DNA of 5,795 nt. Source: JBHIER01 sp046760705 [NCBI: bacterium] (lineage in GTDB: Bacteria > JBHIER01 > G020348925). This document shows positions 1 to 4,520 of the stretch, piece by piece. The notes below the pieces were generated by a model. It was not told the origin of the DNA, did not search any database, and worked only from the letters and a program-made list of their open reading frames with translations. The position numbers and the translations under genes were made by a program. Position 1 is the first letter of the stretch. The number at the start of each line of letters is the position of its first letter. The stretch lies in NCBI GenBank assembly GCA_046760705.1, contig JBHIER010000238.1, positions 1-5,795 on the forward strand. The letters are read 5' to 3'.

Positions 1-306
1 CGTCACCTCGGAGGTGTCCGGCGCATAGCCTTCCTTGGAGGCGGTGACGAGATACTCGCCGCCAGGTATATCGGATATGGCATAATCTCCCCGGCCATCA
101 GATAATACCCCTTTCAAACCGGGCAGAATTTGAATCTGAGCCGCGTCAATAGGCCTATCGTAGTAGGAGGTGACCCGGCCGAACAGACCCCCTGTGCCTT
201 TATAGTGGGAAGACTGGGGGTCGAAGGGATTACTTCGCTCCGCATCAGGAGCACAGCAGAAAAATAACGGGAATAGTAGCAAATGTATTGTCCAGATAAT
301 CCGCAT
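1..306 (-). CDS. Putative lipoprotein with carboxypeptidase-regulatory-like domain (3' end beyond window)
   Basis: The first 102 codons are present and the frame is open at the window edge, so the C-terminus is missing. The ATG at 306 follows a Shine-Dalgarno AAGGAG about 10 nt upstream. Residues 1-18 form a hydrophobic signal (MRIIWTIHLLLFPLFFCC) ending in two cysteines. This resembles a lipoprotein signal, but the residue before the cysteine is F or C rather than the usual G/A/S, so lipidation is likely rather than certain. A linker with NPFDP follows, then from about residue 44 a beta-rich stretch (LFGRVTSYYDRPIDAAQI, SDGRGDYAISDIPGGEYLV, ASKEGYAP). This matches the pattern of carboxypeptidase-regulatory-like/CnaB-type beta-sandwich domains: G-x-V, P-x-x-A, D-G-x-G-x-Y, I-P-x-G-x-Y. 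Such domains are common in surface proteins of FCB bacteria and usually act in adhesion or as structural modules. The gene lies 239 nt after the dockerin selenoprotein and probably has its own promoter. What the missing part carries cannot be told. Confidence 0.8.
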   Translation of the reverse strand, partial: MRIIWTIHLLLFPLFFCCAPDAERSNPFDPQSSHYKGTGGLFGRVTSYYDRPIDAAQIQILPGLKGVLSDGRGDYAISDIPGGEYLVTASKEGYAPDTSEVT

Positions 307-331
307 CAAATTTATACTCCTTAAGTCGATA

Positions 332-344
332 GATATAACATATT
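332..344 (-). promoter_or_regulatory. Shared upstream motif AATATGTTATATC, copy 1
   Basis: The 13-mer AATATGTTATATC (minus strand) lies 25 nt upstream of the lipoprotein ATG. An identical copy lies 32 nt upstream of the ATG of the Tyr/Trp-rich protein gene (2728..2740). Identity of sequence, strand and approximate position in front of two genes suggests a core promoter or 5'-UTR element. AT-richness makes a chance match possible. Confidence 0.3.
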
Positions 345-345
345 T

Positions 346-374
346 AATTTAATATTTCTCCAAAATAAAATCAA
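346..374 (-). promoter_or_regulatory. Candidate sigma70-like promoter for the lipoprotein gene
   Basis: On the minus strand there is a TTGATT box (369-374), a 17-nt spacer and a TAAATT box (346-351) in very AT-rich DNA, about 40 nt upstream of the ATG at 306. The match is 5 of 6 to TTGACA and 4 of 6 to TATAAT. AT-rich DNA yields such matches easily. If the organism uses Bacteroidetes-like promoters this box pair may be irrelevant. Confidence 0.3.
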
Positions 375-545
375 GCTAAAAAGCTCGCTATCACAAAATC
401 ATCAGCGTATAGTCAAGACTGCTCGTGTCAGATGACTGGCATATCTGAGGAACAGTTCTGTTTGAGTCTTTAATAGACACATGTCGCGTGGGAAGCTGTG
501 AAAGGGTAGGATGGATATTAGGGGCAGCAAGCCTTTTTTGCTACG

Positions 546-1271
546 TCAATGGCCAGCCCTTTTGGCCACCGCTGTTGGGCCTCCCAAAATTACGTTCACT
601 ATGCCGATGACATCAAGAACATTAATACTTCCATCGGAATCAAAATCAGCCGCACAGAATTGGGAAGAGTCAGGTTCAACCATACTGAGAATAAAATTGA
701 CTGTCAGAACAACGTCGAGCACATTGATCTGGCCATCGAAGTTGACATCACCCTTCAGACAGGGAGTCAAAAGGCTTACAATATTTGAGATTATCGCATC
801 CTCATCATAACCACCGGCACGATATTGAATCACACTGTTTGAGTCAATCACGAAGTAATAGTTGTGAGAGGCTCCATAAATAGAGGCCGTAGAACTGCCA
901 CTTAACAAAAGTGGGTAAGTGATACCGGCGGGTATCTGATAAACGGATCGAACTTGGCTGGCTGTACCATTAAAGATATCTATGCCCAAGACCTGAAAAT
1001 CTTGATCTTGATAGGCCCCCCAAATGTTTTGTTCAATAGACGGTGCCACCGCCTGACAAGGACCTCAGGAATAGCCAAAAAAGTAAAGAAGAATCACAAG
1101 GCCAGAATAATCCGACAGGGAAACAGTATCGCCGTCAAGATCGATAAGGGTAAAATTCGGGGCAGGATCGCCAACCCCGGGCTGAGCTGCGCCTTTACGA
1201 CTAAATCCAAACAACATCAGCAAAAGAGTAAGAGTAAGAAACAGGTTTCTTTTTTGCGGTAATTTGAACAT
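546..1271 (-). CDS. Exported TlpA/ResA-like thioredoxin-fold selenoprotein with C-terminal dockerin-type repeats (Sec at residue 69)
   Basis: This is a 241-residue protein if the in-frame UGA at 1065..1067 is read as selenocysteine. The ATG at 1271 follows a purine-rich GAGAGAGGGGG. Residues 1-30 are a signal peptide (basic start, LFLTLTLLLMLFGF core, cleavage near AAQ). Residues 31-168 are a redoxin domain: GDPAPNFTLIDLDG, then LLYFFGYS-U-G-P-C (U69, C72), VLGIDIF, and GITYPLL, whose P120 sits where the cis-proline belongs. Cysteine relatives have CGPC here, so U replaces the attacking cysteine. Residues 174-230 hold two dockerin-like calcium loops (GDVNFDGQINVLDV and ADFDSDGSINVLDV), each followed by a hydrophobic helix. 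The likely role is a thiol/selenol oxidoreductase outside the cytoplasm, tethered through the dockerin or folded by calcium; the partner is unknown. A bSECIS-like hairpin follows the UGA (1038..1054). Without recoding, the product would end at 68 residues just before the active site. A nonsense mutation is the alternative, but the position and downstream conservation argue against it. Confidence 0.88.
1038..1054 (-). promoter_or_regulatory. Bacterial SECIS-like hairpin after the UGA of the TlpA-like gene
   Basis: The mRNA AGGCGGU-GGC-ACCGUCU folds into a 7-bp stem (one G-U pair) with a GGC triloop at 1045..1047. The apical G is preceded by 17 nt counted from the end of the UGA. Bacterial SECIS models ask for a short stem-loop with G in the first two loop positions, roughly 16-37 nt after the UGA, and this meets all of those. 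SelB is the expected ligand. The hairpin lies inside the reading frame and encodes the residues just after the active site, as is normal in bacteria. Confidence 0.75.
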
Positions 1272-1390
1272 TTTTGTTCCCCCTCTCTCAATTTGCTGGG
1301 GACACCTTAGTGCTCTGGTTCGCAAATACGGTGACGTATTCTATTATTTGTCCCAAAATGCGTTCATAAAGAAAAGCCCGATCGTTCGCT

Positions 1391-1525
1391 GTCATTGCGA
1401 CCCCGGACTCGATCCGGGGGAAGCAATCCGCGAAGCGCCGCGAGGGCCCCGTGACATGGCACGGGGTAAATCTCCGCCCGTGGCGGTCTCGCTACCTATT
1501 CTGAGAGATCCCTCACTTCGCCCCT
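1391..1525. repeat. Palindrome-rich dispersed-repeat-like element
   Basis: This non-coding GC-rich block begins GTCATTGCGA and contains GAAGCAATCCGCGAAGCG and, near the right end, GAGATCCCTCACTTCGC. These phrases are recognisable from mosaic intergenic repeats seen in many bacterial genomes. It holds at least three perfect hairpins: CCCCGGA/TCCGGGG (1401-1407 with 1413-1419), CCCCGTG/CACGGGG (1447-1453 with 1460-1466) and CCGCC/GGCGG (1474-1478 with 1482-1486). It fills most of the gap between the Tyr/Trp-rich protein gene and the TlpA-like selenoprotein gene, and its right end abuts the stop codon of the former. In transcripts it would form stable hairpins that could attenuate read-through or protect the mRNA 3' end. 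The exact borders are estimated, and multiplicity in the genome cannot be seen from here. Confidence 0.65.
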
Positions 1526-2695
1526 TCACCTTCCTCTGCCCCGATGGCCGCTGTGTCCCCGATGCCCTCCACCAAAATGGCCTCGACCGATGGATCCTCG
1601 GCCGATGGATCCTCGGCTAAAATGCCGCCCACCCGGTCTGCTTATGTATCCGCGACTGAAACGTCTGCTGCCTGAGGAGCGCCCAAAATGAGGTCGATTA
1701 TAACTCTTGGAACCTGTATGGCGGCGGTATCCACGGCGGTATTGGGGCCGCTCATATTTACGCCCCCGAGATCGTTCGTGGCGGTTGTAGATGTGGTCTC
1801 TACGAGACACCCTACGACGCTGCACCCGGTAGCCTCTGTCACTCTTATCCCTCCCATAACGCTCTTTCCGAGCATAGCTTCTGTAATCTTCGCCCCCACC
1901 ACCTTTCCCAAGCCCTCTTCGCCGGTCATGCCTTCCGTATCTCCGCCCATCCCAGCGGTCCCAACCGTATCGGGGGTCGTAGCGATCGTACCACCAATCC
2001 CGGTAGTAATAGCCGGAGTAATACCAATCGCACTGGCCCAAATACCACCCCAGTCCATAGTCGTATGGTCCCCACCCCCAGTGAAATCCCAACCAGACAC
2101 CACCCCACCAGGCCGGATACCCGTAGTAGTAAGGCGCATAGAGCCAGGGCAGCCCGACGTCATAATAGACGATGTACCTTTCAACATATCTCTCATGGCC
2201 GTTGCTATCGTACTCAACCTCACCCGCCTCTTCCTTTTCAGCTACATCACCCCGGTCGGTGTCAATCCGAACCTCTCCGTCCCCTCTAAAGTATACCACC
2301 TCGGTGAGATTCAAAATCTCCTGTTCATCGTCATAGTACCCTCTCACGGTGATGCCTTGTGGATGCCGGCCCTCTTTCTCTAACCGTTCATTGCTCTCGA
2401 TGATCTTCTGGATATCCTGGTGTGTGTCTTCAAGAACCCCTCTGTTGTATCCGTCTTCGTAGCACAACAGCTTCTTTTCGTTCTGACCGAGCAACAGGTT
2501 CCACACACCGTAGTCGCCATCCTCTTTGTAAATGCTCACTATGGGCACGCCCTCCACGTCCACCAACCGGTCGGCATACTGCCCAATCTCTTCAATGCTG
2601 GTTCTGACCTGAGCCTCTGAAGAGCCCGAAAGTACGAACAAGAAAACAGCCACTGGCAGACTCAGACAGAATCCCTTTGTCCACATCGCTCTCAT
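1526..2695 (-). CDS. Exported Tyr/Trp-rich and Arg/Gly-rich low-complexity protein
   Basis: A protein of 389 residues of no family I can name. The ATG at 2695 is preceded by a strong AGGAGGTG with 7-nt spacing; a GTG 9 nt upstream overlaps that Shine-Dalgarno and is less likely. Residues 1-28 are a signal peptide (VAVFLFVLSGSSEA, then QV). Residues about 32-137 look like an ordered beta domain (LVDVEGVPIVSIY, GVWNLLLG, ITVRGYYDDEQEILNLTEVVYF), possibly OB-like, which is inference. Residues 138-170 are acidic. Residues 175-250 are crowded with Tyr, Trp, Gly and Asp (PAWWGGVWLGFHWGWGPYDY; DWYYSGYYYRDWWYDRYDP). Residues 250-389 are rich in Arg, Gly, His and Ser with RG/GR repeats, ending RGHSGHRGRGR. 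The acidic, aromatic and basic blocks suggest a sticky or self-associating envelope or matrix protein. The gene starts 87 nt after the TRASH-like selenoprotein gene ends. Long open frames on other strands across 1642-2383 arise from its codon bias. Confidence 0.8.
   Translation of the reverse strand: MRAMWTKGFCLSLPVAVFLFVLSGSSEAQVRTSIEEIGQYADRLVDVEGVPIVSIYKEDGDYGVWNLLLGQNEKKLLCYEDGYNRGVLEDTHQDIQKIIESNERLEKEGRHPQGITVRGYYDDEQEILNLTEVVYFRGDGEVRIDTDRGDVAEKEEAGEVEYDSNGHERYVERYIVYYDVGLPWLYAPYYYGYPAWWGGVWLGFHWGWGPYDYGLGWYLGQCDWYYSGYYYRDWWYDRYDPRYGWDRWDGRRYGRHDRRRGLGKGGGGEDYRSYARKERYGRDKSDRGYRVQRRRVSRRDHIYNRHERSRGRKYERPQYRRGYRRHTGSKSYNRPHFGRSSGSRRFSRGYISRPGGRHFSRGSIGRGSIGRGHFGGGHRGHSGHRGRGR
1587..1616 (-). 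repeat. 15-nt tandem duplication inside the Arg/Gly tail
   Basis: Two perfect copies of CCGATGGATCCTCGG (plus-strand reading) at 1587-1601 and 1602-1616. They encode the repeated pentapeptide in RGSIGRGSIGRG near residues 361-372. This is an in-frame slippage-type duplication in a low-complexity tail, probably tolerated and possibly length-variable between strains. Confidence 0.85.
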
Positions 2696-2727
2696 GACCG
2701 TCACCTCCTGTTAAGAAAGTTTTGAAT

Positions 2728-2740
2728 GATATAACATATT
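2728..2740 (-). promoter_or_regulatory. Shared upstream motif AATATGTTATATC, copy 2
   Basis: This is identical to 332..344 and on the same strand, 32 nt upstream of the ATG at 2695. A perfect TTGACA lies just upstream on the minus strand, but the spacing to TATATC or TATCAT is wrong for a normal sigma70 promoter, so I do not assign -35/-10 boxes. The short gap after the TRASH-like gene (2705..2782) therefore probably carries a promoter of unclear type. Confidence 0.3.
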
Positions 2741-2782
2741 GAACATGTCAAGTTTGTCTTTTACTTGTGGCATCCCCAAATT

Positions 2783-3238
2783 TCACTGAGACGCCACCTT
2801 GAATTTCTTCATATTCCCCACGTTCTCGAAATAGTACACCTTTCCATCAGGGAGTGCACCGATGACTGCGGTGGCCTTGTCAACGACATTCCCACTCACT
2901 GGATCAACCGCCTTCCGTATCTTCGGACCCGAAGATAGCCTTTTCAGGCAGTCATCGCATCAGCCGTAGTACGTCCGGCCATCAACTTCAACCGGAATCT
3001 GCTCTTTTTGAAAGAGCCGGTCGGTAGCCATGCCCATGCACACGTACTTTGCTTCCACCCTTGTCAATATGCTGGTTTGCGGTCCTTCGCCCCCGGATCT
3101 CCAGGGCTGGAATAGTGCCACAGAAGATCCAAACAGTAGCAATGCAAGTATCACGCCAAGGATCACATTGCGACGGCGTTTCTTCCTGCGATGCTTAATC
3201 TTCTTCATTTTGACTCTGCGATGCTTAATCTTCTTCAT
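2783..3238 (-). CDS. Membrane-anchored TRASH-like metal-binding selenoprotein (Sec at residue 93)
   Basis: A protein of 151 residues if the UGA at 2960..2962 is read as selenocysteine. The ATG at 3238 follows AAAGGAG with good spacing. Residues 1-24 are extremely basic and contain a duplicated decapeptide (MKKIKHRRVK, MKKIKHRRKK). Residues 25-43 are one membrane helix (VILGVILALLLFGSSVALF), placing the rest outside the cytoplasm by the positive-inside rule. The domain reads AKYVCMGMATDRLFQ (C67), IPVEVDGRTYYG-U-C-D-D-C (U93, C94, C97), KAVDPVSGNVVDKATAVIGA and GKVYYFENVGNMKKF. As I recall, cysteine relatives have YYGCCxxC followed by an AVDPVSGKPVDKATAVIG-like stretch, so U replaces the first Cys of the pair. 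C67...U93-x3-C97 mirrors the spaced-Cys plus CxxxC layout of TRASH metal-binding domains, although the C67-U93 gap (25 residues) is slightly longer than I recall as typical. The likely role is binding or sensing a soft metal such as Cu or Hg, or a redox switch. A strong bSECIS-like hairpin lies at 2918..2937. Stopping at the UGA would delete the metal site. Confidence 0.85.
2918..2937 (-). promoter_or_regulatory. Bacterial SECIS-like hairpin after the UGA of the TRASH-like gene
   Basis: The mRNA UAUCUUCG-GGUC-CGAAGAUA is a perfect 8-bp stem with a GGUC tetraloop (2926..2929). Exactly 30 nt separate the end of the UGA from the first loop G. The loop begins GG, and GGU-type apical loops are what SelB recognises in the classical formate dehydrogenase elements. 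It sits entirely inside the coding frame. It is the strongest perfect hairpin in this gene and is exactly where a SECIS is required. Confidence 0.85.
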
Positions 3239-3245
3239 TTTGACT
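3186..3245 (-). repeat. 30-nt perfect tandem repeat duplicating the start region of the TRASH-like gene
   Basis: Two identical 30-nt copies at 3186-3215 and 3216-3245. Each copy carries an in-frame ATG (3208 and 3238), and together they encode the doubled basic N-terminus. Only the upstream ATG has the strong AAAGGAG; the inner ATG is preceded by AGAGTC. The duplication adds ten mostly basic residues on the cytoplasmic side and looks recent because the copies are identical. Confidence 0.95.
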
Positions 3246-3282
3246 TCTCCTTTCTAATTTTACAAGCGCCGGGCATAAAGCC

Positions 3283-3320
3283 CTACACTACACATCTATA
3301 TAAAATAAAATGTAGTGTAG
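3283..3320 (-). promoter_or_regulatory. 10-bp perfect inverted repeat upstream of the TRASH-like selenoprotein gene
   Basis: CTACACTACA (3283-3292) and TGTAGTGTAG (3311-3320) are perfect inverted arms around an 18-nt AT-rich centre. Each arm is itself a pentamer repeated twice (CTACA CTACA / TGTAG TGTAG). The dyad ends 44 nt before the ATG at 3238 and 51 nt after the permease stop codon. It could be an operator for a dimeric regulator (metal-responsive regulators are plausible given the product), an RNA hairpin in the leader, or a weak terminator for the permease transcript. It lacks a GC-rich stem and a following U-run, so an operator or leader structure is more likely. A smaller GGGC-TTTAT-GCCC hairpin (3271-3283) directly follows on the transcribed strand. 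Confidence 0.55.
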
Positions 3321-3371
3321 CCCCTTGTGGGCGTATTTCTATAATTAATGTGTCTGTTCCTCCCCCTTTCT

Positions 3372-4511
3372 TTATTCATTCAGAACCTCGGCCGGATCCA
3401 TTTTGACCGCCTTTCTGGCCGGCAACAGGCTTGACAGAACGCATACCAAGATGGCTGTGATTAACGACCACACCAGAAAAAGGGGCACCAGCTTAATTTC
3501 AGCCTTCACAATCCGAGGACCAACAAGTAGAGCCAGTCCTGCTCCCACCAGGTATCCCAGAAGACCTCCAATCACTCCGAGGGAGACGGCCTTCTGAAAC
3601 AAGAGATGAAGTACCATCCCTGGGGTGGCCCCAATAGCCACCAATGTGCCAATCTCTCTTCTACGTTCGCGCACATTTATCTCCATGTAATTAGCAATGC
3701 TCAAGACACCAATGAGCATAATAATTACGAATAAGATTAAGGAATACCGCTTTAAAGTCTCCGTAGACCCCTTTCGAATATCGACGATCTGTTTCACGGT
3801 CACCGGTCTTGTACCGGGCAAAAGCGATTCAATTTTGCGAGAAAGATCTTCCACCATTTCTTCGTTTGACATAAGCTTAATTTCGTTAATTTTCCCTTCA
3901 ACTCCAAGGATGCCTTGAACCGTCGGCAAGGGGGCAAAAACCTTTATGTCGTCGAGGGTGCCTGATTTAGGAAGAATCTTTGTAATAGTGAGAGGAATCC
4001 CCTTTACCATCAGTGTCCCTTCCTCAACCAAGTCTAATTGATCGGCCAATTCACCCCCGATCAAGGCGTGGTTGCCACTGAGCTCCCTTATGTGAGGGGC
4101 CAGAGCCCCGAGGGCTTCGGAGAAGGAGAAATTGAGTTTCAAATTCTTATCGGGTAAAACACCCGTAAGTATGTACCGTTCGCCCTGCAAGGTGATCTCC
4201 GAGGAGAGGACGGGGGCAACATTCTCCCCGTCAAACAGACCTCGCTCGACTAAGATGGCAGCATAATGCTGGGGCATCACAGCCGTGCCGAATCTCCCCT
4301 GATAATAGTCGGTCAACGACATCTGTCGGGGTAAAACAAACACGCTGCCCCCTAAATATCGCAGTTGCTCGGCTAAAGATTCCTTTGAGGAGACACTTAT
4401 GGATTGAACGGCCACAATAATGGTTATGCCTAAAAAGATGGCCATCAGGCTGGCAAATGACCTCACCTTCCTCTGGGTGAGCTCCTTGAGCATAATTGCA
4501 TTGAGATTCAT
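3372..4511 (-). CDS. MacB/FtsX-type ABC transporter permease
   Basis: A 379-residue inner-membrane protein with type VII ABC permease architecture: a short cytoplasmic start, TM1 (about 20-40), a long extracytoplasmic domain (about 41-255), then TM2 (256-276), TM3 (about 300-332) and TM4 (341-363). Hallmarks are the coupling-helix region RERRREIGTLVAIGATPG (281-298) and the C-terminal PARKAVKMDPAEVL (364-377). Family members use a separate cytoplasmic ATPase to drive mechanical work in the periplasm: export of peptides or antibiotics, lipoprotein release, or activation of cell-wall hydrolases. Which of these applies cannot be told. The ATG at 4511 lies 9 nt after the TGA of the thioredoxin-fold gene, with GAGGACGAG as a modest Shine-Dalgarno, so the two are co-translated. 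The length is normal for the family and I see no break. No ATPase gene is in the window. Confidence 0.93.
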   Translation of the reverse strand: MNLNAIMLKELTQRKVRSFASLMAIFLGITIIVAVQSISVSSKESLAEQLRYLGGSVFVLPRQMSLTDYYQGRFGTAVMPQHYAAILVERGLFDGENVAPVLSSEITLQGERYILTGVLPDKNLKLNFSFSEALGALAPHIRELSGNHALIGGELADQLDLVEEGTLMVKGIPLTITKILPKSGTLDDIKVFAPLPTVQGILGVEGKINEIKLMSNEEMVEDLSRKIESLLPGTRPVTVKQIVDIRKGSTETLKRYSLILFVIIMLIGVLSIANYMEINVRERRREIGTLVAIGATPGMVLHLLFQKAVSLGVIGGLLGYLVGAGLALLVGPRIVKAEIKLVPLFLVWSLITAILVCVLSSLLPARKAVKMDPAEVLNE

Positions 4512-4520
4512 CTCTCGTCC

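Noticed and set aside
363-390. AGCTTTTTAGCT hairpin followed by a T-rich run as a terminator
   Set aside because: It has only a 4-bp AT-containing stem and lies in the presumed promoter region of the next gene.
307-545. Possible RNA gene or small ORF in the gap before the lipoprotein gene
   Set aside because: Only weak 4-5 bp hairpins and no tRNA-like fold or credible ORF were found; apart from the promoter candidates I see nothing there.
546-1067. Reading the two UGA genes as broken pseudogenes, or UGA as reassigned to Trp/Gly throughout
   Set aside because: Both UGAs sit at functional Cys positions with SECIS-like hairpins and intact downstream domains. UGA also acts as a true stop, for example 9 nt before the permease ATG, and Trp is encoded by UGG in the Trp-rich protein.
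1264-1620. Plus-strand frame across the palindromic repeat
   Set aside because: Its translation is made of repeat sequence and the antisense of a gene tail. It has no domain, and its start overlaps the selenoprotein's ribosome site.
1642-2223. Minus-strand 193-codon frame in another phase of the same region
   Set aside because: It has a low-complexity Thr/Gly/Met-rich translation and lies entirely inside the 389-residue protein gene.
1688-2383. Long plus-strand open frame (231 codons) opposite the Tyr/Trp-rich gene
   Set aside because: It is a shadow of the biased codons of the minus-strand gene. It has no convincing ribosome site or domain, whereas the minus-strand frame has a strong Shine-Dalgarno and a signal peptide.
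3321-3365. Orphan Shine-Dalgarno-like GGGGGAGGA after the permease stop, followed by a short frame from ATT
   Set aside because: There is no ATG, GTG or TTG at a suitable distance. The frame is about 16 codons and runs into the inverted repeat.
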